The translations under genes and the position numbers were made by a program. Positions 1 to 7,000 of a stretch of DNA of 22,382 nt are shown one piece after another. This stretch comes from JBOGXB01 sp050694215. Lineage in GTDB: Bacteria > Actinomycetota > CADDZG01 > WHSQ01. The stretch is taken from NCBI GenBank assembly GCA_050694215.1, contig JBOGXB010000030.1, positions 1-22,382 on the forward strand, read 5' to 3'. Every line of letters starts with the position of its first letter. Positions within the stretch are counted from its first letter, which is position 1. Under the pieces are notes generated by a model. The model was not told the DNA's origin and made no database searches. It saw only the letters and a list, made by a program, of their open reading frames with translations.

Positions 1-2
1 TC

Positions 3-452
3 GTCATGGACGCGTTCTCGAGGACCGTCGTGGGCTGGTCCATGCGCCGCCACCAGCTCACCGAGCTCGTGACCTCGGCGCTTGGAATGGCGATCACCCA
101 CAGGACGCCCCGGCCGGGTCTCATCCACCACTCGGATCAGGGCTCCCAATACACCTCGACGGCGCTGCGGCAGCAGAGCGCGCAGGCCGGCATCGCCCTG
201 TCGATGGGCCGCCGCGGCGACGCCTATGACAACGCCCTGGTCGAGAGCTTCTTCGCCACTCTCGAGTGCGAGCTTATCGATCGTCGCCGCTTTGCCGGCA
301 AGGAAGACGCCGAGCTCGAGGTCTTTCGGTTCATCGAGGCCTTCTACAACCGGCGGCGGCGGCATTCCTCGCTTGACTACCTAAGCCCGGCCGACTACGA
401 AAGGAGGCACCGCGACCACCAGTCCATGAACCAGTTGGCAGGTGTCCACTAA
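3..452 (+). CDS. IS3-family transposase OrfB, C-terminal fragment (DDE/rve integrase core)
   Basis: This is the C-terminal ~150 residues of an IS3-family transposase, the enzyme that cuts and joins the element's ends. Visible family signatures in order are DAFSRTVVGW, then HHSDQGSQYTS, which carries the second catalytic aspartate. DNALVESFFATLE follows and carries the catalytic glutamate, then the FYNRRRRHSSLDYLSPADYE tail. The reading frame is open through the left edge; the ATG at 6 is internal, since family members extend well upstream, and the first catalytic aspartate would lie outside the window. No frameshift or internal stop is seen in this part. The stop codon lies inside the terminal inverted repeat, as is common in the family. 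Confidence 0.9.
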   Translation, partial: VMDAFSRTVVGWSMRRHQLTELVTSALGMAITHRTPRPGLIHHSDQGSQYTSTALRQQSAQAGIALSMGRRGDAYDNALVESFFATLECELIDRRRFAGKEDAELEVFRFIEAFYNRRRRHSSLDYLSPADYERRHRDHQSMNQLAGVH

Positions 453-467
453 AGCGGGTCAACTTCA
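443..467 (+). repeat. IS3-family right terminal inverted repeat
   Basis: About 25 bp starting TGTCCACT and ending CAACTTCA. It overlaps the last codons and stop of the transposase. Its reverse complement starts TGAAGTTGACCC, the typical polarity of an IS3-family outer end. The mate is off-window, so the length is approximate. Confidence 0.6.
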
Positions 468-470
468 AGT

Positions 471-497
471 TGCACGGCATGCACCGCATGCACGGCA
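471..497 (+). repeat. Three tandem 9-bp units next to the IS end
   Basis: TGCACGGCA, TGCACCGCA and TGCACGGCA follow each other without gaps at 471-479, 480-488 and 489-497. They start four bases outside the inferred IS terminus. They may be the pre-existing insertion target or a minor slippage product; no function is implied. Confidence 0.7.
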
Positions 498-617
498 CTT
501 TTCGGGGGGAGAGCACCAGACCCATGCAGCAGCCAACAGCTCGGCGGCAGCTCTCAGCGTTTTGTGCCCGGAAAACGGCCCGCATTTGTAGCTGAGTTAG
601 CAGAAAACGGTGGGGGG
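498..617. other. Intergenic remainder between IS end and the ligase gene
   Basis: No convincing gene. It contains an inverted repeat, CGTTTT (558-563) with AAAACG (572-577), enclosed by CTCAGC (553-558) and GCTGAG (591-596). It lies just downstream of the minus-strand ligase gene and could fold in its transcript as a 3' structure. There is no clear U-tract, so a terminator is only possible. Confidence 0.3.
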
Positions 618-1802
618 CTATTCGCCTCGGAGTGGAGTGGGGGTCTCCGGCGTGCCGCCCACGAGGTCGTGGTCGGGCAACGGCTGCGGCTTCCCAGACT
701 TCATCTCCTCCACGAGCGAGTCCACGACCGCCGACATGTCCTTGGTCCGCCCGTAGACCTCACGCTGGCGGGTTGCCGAGGTGCCTCGCTCCAAGATCGC
801 ATGGATCCCCTGAAGCTCTTCGGAGCACCCAAGTCGCTCCGCGGTCGGCTCGAGCCTCTCGACGAGGTCACCGATCGAGCGACGAAGGGAGAGAAGGTTG
901 CCCTCCTCGTCGCGGATGACCTCGGCGTCTAAACCGTATCGAGCCGCGCGCCACTTGTTCTCGCGAATCGTCCATTGCTTGTGGTGCGGCACCTCGAGGC
1001 CGTGCGAGTAGCGGTCGCCCAGCCACACCACCAGTGACTGCGACAACGCCGTCATCGCGCACAGCTCCTCCATGGTCGGGATGCCGTCGCAGATGCGGAG
1101 CTCGAGAGTGCCGAAGCCCGGGTGGGGCCGGATGTCCCACCACACCTCACGAATGCTTCTGATAGTGCCGGCGCCGATCAACGTGCGCATGAAGCGTTGG
1201 AACTCGCCCCAATTGTCGAGCAGGTAAGGGAGGCCCGCCGTAGGCAGGGTCTCGAAGATCTTCGAGCGCACCGAGGCGAGGCCCGTATCCCGTCCTTGCC
1301 AGAAGGGGCTCGAGGAAGACAGCGCGAGGAAGTGGGGTATGTAGGTCGCGAGGCTGTTGGAGACCGCGATCGCCTCCTCACCCGACCCGACTCCGACATG
1401 AGTGTGGATGCCAAAGATGAGTAGGCGCCGCGCCGTCCACTGGCAGTTCTCGATCAGGCGGTGGTAGCGGGGATCGGGGGACACCGTCTGATCCGTCCAG
1501 GCGGAGAAGGGATGAGTGCCCGTGCACATGATCCGGTACCCCTGGCGGTCCGCGACCTCGATGAGACGCTCGACCTTCACGGAGAGATCCCGGCGCACGT
1601 CGCCCACGGTTGCACAGACATCGGTGATGACCTCGACGGTGCACTCGAGCAGCTCGTGCTTGAAGCCGGGGTCGTCTCCGAGGTCGGCGAGGATCTTGGT
1701 CGCAGCGGTGTCGGTGGCGAGAGCCCCCGCTTCGTCGACCACCTGGACCTCGATCTCGACGCCGAGCGTGGGTCTCTCCGACCCCTTGAAGATGATGTTC
1801 AC
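618..1802 (-). CDS. ybdK: Carboxylate-amine ligase, YbdK / glutamate-cysteine ligase type 2 family
   Basis: A 394-residue protein of the GCS2 (YbdK) family, ATP-grasp-like enzymes related to glutamate-cysteine ligase; E. coli YbdK has weak gamma-glutamylcysteine synthetase activity. Family signatures are all present: GVEIEVQVVD near the N-terminus (metal/ATP-binding glutamates), CTGTHPFSAW, IFGIHTHVGVG in the middle, and WWDIRPHPGFGTLELRICD. The start is GTG at 1802, preceded by a G-rich stretch; the first family motif begins about 13 residues in, so little can be missing. It stands alone, divergent from the secreted hydrolase gene. The true substrate is unknown: family members without a GshB partner may ligate other amines. 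The family is certain, the reaction is not. Confidence 0.9.
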   Translation of the reverse strand: MNIIFKGSERPTLGVEIEVQVVDEAGALATDTAATKILADLGDDPGFKHELLECTVEVITDVCATVGDVRRDLSVKVERLIEVADRQGYRIMCTGTHPFSAWTDQTVSPDPRYHRLIENCQWTARRLLIFGIHTHVGVGSGEEAIAVSNSLATYIPHFLALSSSSPFWQGRDTGLASVRSKIFETLPTAGLPYLLDNWGEFQRFMRTLIGAGTIRSIREVWWDIRPHPGFGTLELRICDGIPTMEELCAMTALSQSLVVWLGDRYSHGLEVPHHKQWTIRENKWRAARYGLDAEVIRDEEGNLLSLRRSIGDLVERLEPTAERLGCSEELQGIHAILERGTSATRQREVYGRTKDMSAVVDSLVEEMKSGKPQPLPDHDLVGGTPETPTPLRGE

Positions 1803-2016
1803 CCCAGCCCCCCTGCCAGAACCCTGACCTGGAGCGATGCTACCCCTGCCCGGGTGACGCTCCGAATGAGAAATCGCAGGTCAGGGGCCCCGGGAGGACT
1901 CGGGCACGCAGGGTCGAACCTTCGCCTTAGGGAGGGCGCCCGGCGCAGCCGAGGCCCCCCTCGCCGGAACCACACACATACGGGCGAAACGGACCGTAGG
2001 GAGGCAGGTCAGGTCG
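1803..2016. promoter_or_regulatory. Divergent intergenic region with repeated CAGGTCAGG motif and nested inverted repeats
   Basis: This 214-bp spacer separates two divergent genes and should carry both promoters. A perfect 10-bp inverted repeat is present: CCCTGACCTG at 1822-1831 and CAGGTCAGGG at 1877-1886. Nested within it is a second pair, GGAGCG at 1831-1836 with CGCTCC at 1858-1863. A third CAGGTCAGG occurs at 2005-2013, directly before the ATG at 2017, where a ribosome-binding site is expected. The motif could be an operator for an unknown regulator or an RNA fold. No -10/-35 pair could be assigned with confidence. Confidence 0.45.
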
Positions 2017-3795
2017 ATGCGCAGGCCGTGGAAGGTCGCCATAGCGCTGGCGGCGATACTGCTCGCCGGCCTTCTGCAGGCACCCGCGGCCCCCGCGGCG
2101 GCTAAGCCGTTGGGCACCAAGCGGGTCAACTACGTCGTTAAGACCAAGCTCGGCAAGATCTTCGTGCAGGTCGCACACGCGGTTCGTGGCGACAAGATCA
2201 TCAAGGCTCCTGCGATCTTCACCTACTCGCCGTACAGCGTGCTCGGCGTCCCCCCCGACCAGCGACGCAACAGCGACGCGAGCCACTGGAACCCGCTCGG
2301 GTATCACCGCGTGTGGGCGGACGTCGTCGGCACGGGGAACTCGGGTGGCTGCTACGACTACGGCGGAAATGGCGAGAAGGAGACCGGCGCTGCACTCGTC
2401 CGGTGGATCGCCAAACAGAAATGGTCGACGGGCAAGGTCGCCATGATTGGAGGTTCCTACGAGGGCACGACGGCAACCGCGACCGCCGTGGAAAAGCCAA
2501 AGGGTCTCGTCACGATCGTTCCCGAAGCCGCGATCTCCCGCTGGTACGGATACGCGTTCTCGGGCGGGATCCGTTACTTCCTCAACAACGAGAACCCCCC
2601 GGACGAGGGATTCGATACACCGCTCGCATTCGACTTCGGCTTCGCGATGCCTCCGCCACACGATTTCGTCGAGCCGGATTGGGCCGAACGAGTGGAGTCC
2701 ACGATGCAGCCCTGCGAGGAGGTCTCCCACACCGAGCATGGTTACGACGACACACCCGACTACGACAAGTTCTGGCTCGAGCGCGATTACCTGAAGGACG
2801 CGCGCAAGATCAACATCCCCGTCCTCGTTGCACACAACTGGGGTGACTGGAACGTAAAGCAGGAGGAGGGCTGGAACCTCTTCAACGCACTCAAGAGCTC
2901 GCGCAAGCGCGTTCTCTACTTCGGCACCCGTTTCTCCGGCCACGGCACACCGGGTGGTGCCTACGAGAAGTTCGTCGACGCGTGGATGGCCCACTGGCTC
3001 AAGGGTGTGGACAACGGCATCGAGAAGGCCCCGACGTTCGTGAGCCAGACATCGGACATGGAGGGCCCTGGCAAGTTCCTGTCGGCGAACAGGTTCAAGA
3101 CCCGCAACGTCACCCTGTACGCGCAGAACGTCCCTCAGACGACACCGACCGGGTACCAGTGGATGCTCATGCCGGACAAGCCGGGGAAAGGCGCCCCCAG
3201 AGAGATAGCGCAGTTCCCCTCAACCAACGTCAACTCGGAGGTCCATGCCAATCACCACTCACGCCAGAATCACGACTGGTTCTGGTTCGAGACGCACGGC
3301 CTCAAGCACAACACCCGCATCTTCGGACGGCCCAAGGTGAGGATCTTCTCGAAGACAGACCGTGAGTGGGTCACCTTTACCCCGACGGTCGTCGACATCG
3401 ACCCGAAGTGTCACCAGATCGTCGCCGGCCAGCACGTGGGGACCGCACCGGAGTGCCTTCCCAACGCGCTGTACTCGGTCACTCGAGGATGGCTCGACTC
3501 GCGCTACCGCAACTCGCTCGCGAAGCAGAGGATGCTCAAGCCCAACAAGCCCTTTGGGGTCACGGTGGTCGAGAAGCCCACCGACTACACGTTCAAGAAG
3601 GGCCACTTCATCGGGCTCAGCATCCAGACCGAGATCAACGAGTGGTCGATCCCCAAGGCCTATCCGTGCTCCAGCCCGGACTGCGTCTTCGTGAGAGTGC
3701 TGTGGGAGAAAGGACAGACGCGACTCGTCCTGCCCATCGTGAACGCTCCCAAGAATCCCGCAGACCTGTTCCAGTCTCCCGGACACGACCATTGA
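2017..3795 (+). CDS. Secreted CocE/NonD-type serine hydrolase (X-Pro dipeptidyl-peptidase S15-like)
   Basis: A 592-residue alpha/beta hydrolase. Residues 1-29 form a signal peptide (basic start, hydrophobic core, Ala-Pro-Ala-Ala end), so it acts outside the membrane. The S15/CocE layout follows: a VWADVVGTGNSGG segment, then QKWSTGKVAMIGGSYEG with the nucleophile elbow G-G-S-Y-E-G (Ser147), as in cocaine esterase and X-Pro peptidases. HNWGDWN (around Asp277) and FSGHGTP (His309) are the likely acid and base. A C-terminal beta-rich part (about 330-592) fits the jelly-roll domain of the family. Expected chemistry is hydrolysis of an ester, amide or peptide bond; the substrate cannot be read from sequence. 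The gene for a small secreted protein follows after 17 bp, suggesting co-expression. Confidence 0.85.
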   Translation: MRRPWKVAIALAAILLAGLLQAPAAPAAAKPLGTKRVNYVVKTKLGKIFVQVAHAVRGDKIIKAPAIFTYSPYSVLGVPPDQRRNSDASHWNPLGYHRVWADVVGTGNSGGCYDYGGNGEKETGAALVRWIAKQKWSTGKVAMIGGSYEGTTATATAVEKPKGLVTIVPEAAISRWYGYAFSGGIRYFLNNENPPDEGFDTPLAFDFGFAMPPPHDFVEPDWAERVESTMQPCEEVSHTEHGYDDTPDYDKFWLERDYLKDARKINIPVLVAHNWGDWNVKQEEGWNLFNALKSSRKRVLYFGTRFSGHGTPGGAYEKFVDAWMAHWLKGVDNGIEKAPTFVSQTSDMEGPGKFLSANRFKTRNVTLYAQNVPQTTPTGYQWMLMPDKPGKGAPREIAQFPSTNVNSEVHANHHSRQNHDWFWFETHGLKHNTRIFGRPKVRIFSKTDREWVTFTPTVVDIDPKCHQIVAGQHVGTAPECLPNALYSVTRGWLDSRYRNSLAKQRMLKPNKPFGVTVVEKPTDYTFKKGHFIGLSIQTEINEWSIPKAYPCSSPDCVFVRVLWEKGQTRLVLPIVNAPKNPADLFQSPGHDH

Positions 3796-3812
3796 GGAAA
3801 TCGGACCCACGG

Positions 3813-4391
3813 ATGGCGACTAGGAAGCGCGTGGGACTGCTGGCGGCGACGGCCCTCCTCGCGGGGGCCCTGTCGCTGTCGCCGATCTCCGCCGGCGCGT
3901 CACCCGGTCCGTGCTCGGGGCCCTCGCGCCCATCCACACGAGCGATGGTGCTCGCGGTCGGGACGAAAGAGGGGCGAAACAGCCTCGAGACCGTCACGCT
4001 CCGCACGTTCCACGTCGTCGTGAAGGCAGACCGCAAGGCGTACCGGATCGGTCAGACCGCGAAGATGACGGCCACCGTCACCCGGCCCGCTCACGAGGAC
4101 CCCTTCGGCGAGGGCGTCCAGTTCGACCCGCCCGCTTCCTTCCCCGCCGAGGATGTCGTGGTGGGGGTGGGACTGAGCGTGGGCGACGTCTATCTATACG
4201 GCCACGGGACCACGAAGGCCAACGGCAAGGCGGTCATCAAGGTCAAGATCGCTCCCTACACACCGCCCGGAAAGGCTGCGGCCGACCTCTTCGCGCGAAA
4301 GACCCAACTTCGCACGATCTGCGCGTCGGTCGAGGAGGTCGGCTACAAGCACGAGGCGAACCTGTTCAACGTGATCGGCCTGGCCCGATAG
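3813..4391 (+). CDS. Small secreted protein, unknown function, predicted beta-sandwich
   Basis: A 192-residue protein not recognised as a named family. Residues 1-30 form a clear signal peptide (MATRKR, hydrophobic core, then SAGAS). The mature part has two cysteines (34 and 170), one near each end, which could form a disulphide. The stretch FHVVVKADRKAYRIGQ followed by alternating beta-type residues resembles extracellular Ig-like or macroglobulin-like domains, in which a K-x-x-Y-x-x-G pattern is common; this is inference. The ATG at 3813 is chosen because it begins the signal peptide; the frame is open further upstream, but that stretch lies over the hydrolase gene. GAGGAAA at 3794-3800 overlaps the hydrolase stop and may serve as ribosome-binding site. 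The gene probably belongs to a two-gene unit with the hydrolase. Confidence 0.75.
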   Translation: MATRKRVGLLAATALLAGALSLSPISAGASPGPCSGPSRPSTRAMVLAVGTKEGRNSLETVTLRTFHVVVKADRKAYRIGQTAKMTATVTRPAHEDPFGEGVQFDPPASFPAEDVVVGVGLSVGDVYLYGHGTTKANGKAVIKVKIAPYTPPGKAAADLFARKTQLRTICASVEEVGYKHEANLFNVIGLAR

Positions 4392-4398
4392 CACCCCG

Positions 4399-5247
4399 CT
4401 AGCCGGAAGGCGCGGGAGCGCCACCACCTTCCTTCCCTGAGGCGAGCTCCTCCGAAGCCGCCTGCCGCTCGCGTTCCTCCGCCGAGAACGCGCTCGCATC
4501 CTCCCCGAAAGCCGCCTGGAACGGCTTCAGTAGCTCGATCGGGATAGGTATGACGAGCGTCGAGTTCTTCTCCGACGACACCTCCGTTACCGTCTGCAGG
4601 TACCTGAGCTGGTACGCGATCGGATGCCGTGCGATGACCGCCGCGGCCTGAGCGAGCCGCTCCGCCGCCTGGAATTCAGCCTCGGCGTTGATGATCTTCG
4701 CCCTGCGCTCGCGCTCGGCCTCGGCCTGGCGGGCCATCGCGCGTTGCATCTCGGTCGGGAGGTCGACGTCCTTTATCTCGACCAGCGCCACCTTGATGCC
4801 CCAAGGATCGGTCAGGTCGTCGATGATCCGCTGGAGGTCGGTGTTGAGTCGATCGCGCTCGCCAAGGATCTGATCGAGGTCGACCTTGGACAGCACCGAG
4901 CGCAACGTGGTCTGCGCTATCTGAGAGGTGGCGAAGAGATAGTTCTGGATCTCGACCACAGCCTTGACCGGCTGGAACACCTGGAAGTAACAGACCGCGT
5001 TGACGCGCAGCGTGACGTTGTCCCTGGTGATGACGTCCTGTGGCGGCACGTCGAGAGTGACGATCTGAAGGTTCACCTTCACCATTCGGTCGATGATCGG
5101 GATGATGAAGAAGAGGCCGGGCCCCTTCGCCCCCATGACACGGCCGAGCCTGAAGATGACGCCGCGCTCGTACTCCTGAACGATCCTGATGGCCGCAGCC
5201 AAGAGGATGAAGACGAGCAACGCGACTACTCCTATGACATAGAGCAT
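4399..5247 (-). CDS. Slipin / SPFH (band 7) membrane protein
   Basis: A 282-residue stomatin-like protein. Residues 1-22 are a membrane anchor, followed by the band-7 hallmark EYERGVIFRLGRV and GPGLFFIIPIIDRM. Next come TLDVPPQDVITRDNVTLRVN and TLRSVLSKVDLDQIL, then a helical stretch (MQRAMARQAEAERERRAKII) typical of the oligomerising coiled coil. The C-terminus (about 245-282) is low-complexity and Glu/Ala/Gly-rich. Family members form ring-like oligomers in membrane microdomains and are commonly encoded beside NfeD proteases, as here (the NfeD gene lies 92 bp upstream on the same strand). The start ATG at 5247 has AAGGA about 8 bases before it. It converges with the secreted-protein gene, leaving only 7 bp between the stops. 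Confidence 0.92.
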   Translation of the reverse strand: MLYVIGVVALLVFILLAAAIRIVQEYERGVIFRLGRVMGAKGPGLFFIIPIIDRMVKVNLQIVTLDVPPQDVITRDNVTLRVNAVCYFQVFQPVKAVVEIQNYLFATSQIAQTTLRSVLSKVDLDQILGERDRLNTDLQRIIDDLTDPWGIKVALVEIKDVDLPTEMQRAMARQAEAERERRAKIINAEAEFQAAERLAQAAAVIARHPIAYQLRYLQTVTEVSSEKNSTLVIPIPIELLKPFQAAFGEDASAFSAEERERQAASEELASGKEGGGAPAPSG

Positions 5248-5339
5248 CTCTGCTTCCTTTCATCCTTCCGACGCCGCCACCGCGAGCGGCGGGTAGGGGC
5301 CGATGGTTCTGTCAAGCGAGCGGAACGGACGGCACGAGA

Positions 5340-6686
5340 CTACGTGGCCGGGGCATCACCCTCCTCGTGCCAGGGCTCGACCAGGAGGACCATCCCCTCC
5401 GTGGCCCTCACGAGCACCTTCGATCCCGCGGCGATGCCCGTCTCCATCGTCCTGGCCCGCCACAGCGTTCCCTTGGTCATGACGGTCCCCTCCGGGGCGA
5501 TGTCGGTCTTCGCCTCTCCGACGGCGCCGACCATTCCCTCCTCACCCGTGATCGGGCGCCTCAGTCTCACGCGCAGGGCCGCCGTCATCACCGAGATGAA
5601 GAAGATGAGGGTGGCTGCCACCGCCGCGATCAAGGAGCCCACATTTAGCTCGAGGACGGGAGACGCGCCCGAGAAGAGCAGCAGGCCGCCCGCCACGAGC
5701 GCGGCGGTGCCCCCCACCGTCCACACGCCCAGACCGGCGGTCTGAAGATCCACTATGAAGAAGATGACGCCGAGGACGATGAGGAAGAGGCCCGCCCAGT
5801 TCGTCGGCAGCACGCTCAGCGCGTAGAACCCGAGCAGAAGGGAGACGCCACCCAGGATGCCGGCCAGGCCGATGCCCGGGTTGTAGAGCTCGAAGATCAA
5901 TCCGTAGAGCCCGATCAGAACCAGATAGAAGGCGATGTCCGGCCTGGTGACCGCGTGGAGCAAGCGCTGGAGGATGTTCATCTCCTGGAAGCGCACTCCG
6001 ACGCTCGGCCGCGATTCCGCGTCGTTCCACGTCTCCAGCGTCGCGCTATCGCCGGAGCCCGTCTCGACCGTCTCGCCGTCCATCCCCTGAAGAAGCTCGC
6101 CGAGCGAGGAGGCCATCCCGTTCACGACATCGATCTCCACCGCCTCGGAGGCGCCGATAGATGCGGCCTCGCGGACCGCGTCCTCGGCCCACTCGGCGTT
6201 GCGACCGCGCGTCCTTGCGAGCTCGGTGATGAAGGCGGCCGCGTCGTTAGTCACCTTGCGCGCGAGGGTCTCGGACATGTCGCCCCCGCCGAGGTCGACG
6301 GGCGTCGCCGCGCCGAGCTCGGTGGCGTCGGCCATGAACGCGAGATTGGCCGCGTACGTGATGAACGTCCCGGCGGATGCCGCCCTTGCGCCTCGCGGCG
6401 CGATCCAGACGACGACTGGGACATCGGAGTCGAGGATGTCCTGGATGATCTCGCGCATCGAGACGTCGAGGCCTCCGGGTGTGTCCAACCGGATGATCGC
6501 GGCGTGGACCCGGTCCGCCTCTGAAACCTGCAGCCGGCCGCGCAGATAGCTGGAGAGCGTTGGGTCGATGACTCCCTCGACCTCGATGACGTCGACACTC
6601 TCGGCCTCGTCCTGGCCGGCGGCGGGGGCGGCCAACCCGATCACGAGACCGGCGATGACGAAGATCAGGGAGATGAGCCTGCGCAC
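5340..6686 (-). CDS. nfeD: NfeD-family membrane-bound ClpP-class serine protease homologue (catalytic Lys apparently replaced)
   Basis: A 448-residue long-form NfeD protein. It has a signal peptide/anchor (1-24), a ClpP-like extracytoplasmic domain (about 30-225), then four to five membrane helices (about 245-375) and a C-terminal soluble OB-fold NfeD domain (about 385-448). The protease domain keeps IIRLDTPGG and the serine motif ARAASAGTF (Ser104). In the family the catalytic lysine sits in an RNAEWAEKAVRE-type motif; here it reads RNAEWAEDAVREA, with Asp169 in that place. The start is GTG at 6686: an in-frame TGA lies two codons upstream, so the frame cannot begin earlier. It is followed by its slipin partner, the usual pairing in which slipin is bound or cleaved by the protease. 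The family is certain; activity is doubtful. Confidence 0.9.
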   Translation of the reverse strand: MRRLISLIFVIAGLVIGLAAPAAGQDEAESVDVIEVEGVIDPTLSSYLRGRLQVSEADRVHAAIIRLDTPGGLDVSMREIIQDILDSDVPVVVWIAPRGARAASAGTFITYAANLAFMADATELGAATPVDLGGGDMSETLARKVTNDAAAFITELARTRGRNAEWAEDAVREAASIGASEAVEIDVVNGMASSLGELLQGMDGETVETGSGDSATLETWNDAESRPSVGVRFQEMNILQRLLHAVTRPDIAFYLVLIGLYGLIFELYNPGIGLAGILGGVSLLLGFYALSVLPTNWAGLFLIVLGVIFFIVDLQTAGLGVWTVGGTAALVAGGLLLFSGASPVLELNVGSLIAAVAATLIFFISVMTAALRVRLRRPITGEEGMVGAVGEAKTDIAPEGTVMTKGTLWRARTMETGIAAGSKVLVRATEGMVLLVEPWHEEGDAPAT

Positions 6687-7000
6687 ACCTCAATGGTGAC
6701 AGACCCCCGCCGGTAGCGTCCCGGCCCGGCCCTGCGCCGAGTGAGTACTGCGTTCCCGTATAGGCCAACGTGGTACGCACTCAGGTGAGGGCTTCGAGTG
6801 AGGTGCAGGCGATCCGACCTTGATCGAACCGCCTGCACCCCCGTGGTCCGTCGCATTGCCGCCGTCAGCGACCGGAAAGGCGCGCAGCCTGACGATGCTT
6901 CCTTATCGGCCCCCAGAACCGAGGGTTTAACTAGCACAGAGGGGCTAGCCCCCCTCGGGTCGCAGCGGGTCGGGACATCTGGAGGGTGTAGAAAGCCTCG
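6687..7000. promoter_or_regulatory. Divergent intergenic region with two strong inverted repeats
   Basis: This 314-bp spacer lies between the divergent nfeD and ATPase operons. It has no convincing gene. The first structure is GGTGCAGGCG (6802-6811) paired with CGCCTGCACC (6830-6839), a perfect 10-bp stem with an 18-nt loop. The second is CCGAGGG (6919-6925) with CCCTCGG (6952-6958), enclosing CTAGC (6931-6935) with GCTAG (6944-6948), about 42 bases before the ATPase start. Neither is followed by a T-run, so they are not ordinary terminators. They could be 5'-leader folds or protein-binding sites. A GGAGGG at 6981-6986 is the likely ribosome-binding site for the ATG at 7001, with a rather long 14-base spacing. 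Confidence 0.4.

Larger units (their letters stand above)
1..467 (+). mobile_element. Right end of an IS3-family insertion sequence (truncated by the window edge)
   Basis: The segment holds the C-terminal part of an OrfB-type transposase and, overlapping its stop codon, a terminal sequence ending in TCA at 467. Read from the outside inward the end begins TGAAGTTGACCCGC and continues to AGTGGACA, the usual style of IS3-family ends (TGA...TCA, inner GGACA). The left end, OrfA and the N-terminus of OrfB lie outside the window, so completeness cannot be judged. The exact boundary at 467 is inferred from the TCA terminus, because the left repeat is not available for comparison. Confidence 0.8.

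Noticed and set aside
1905..1935. T-loop-like string (GGTTCGACCC on the minus strand) as part of a tRNA
   Set aside because: The five-base T-stem does not pair beyond the first two positions, and no acceptor or anticodon arm fits around it.
1927..2994. 355-residue minus-strand frame opposite the CocE-type hydrolase
   Set aside because: Antisense shadow of a recognised gene in high-GC DNA; no motif and no plausible start context.
4409..4422. GGCGC-GGGA-GCGCC hairpin as a terminator between convergent genes
   Set aside because: It lies inside the slipin coding end, has no T-tract in either direction, and a 5-bp GC stem is common by chance at this base composition.
5310..5315. Perfect TTGACA (minus strand) as the -35 box of a slipin promoter
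   Set aside because: No acceptable -10 hexamer lies at 15-19 bp from it; the slipin gene is more simply co-transcribed with nfeD.
4624..5745. 373-residue plus-strand frame across slipin and NfeD genes
   Set aside because: It is antisense to two clearly recognised genes, spans their intergenic gap, and shows no domain signature.
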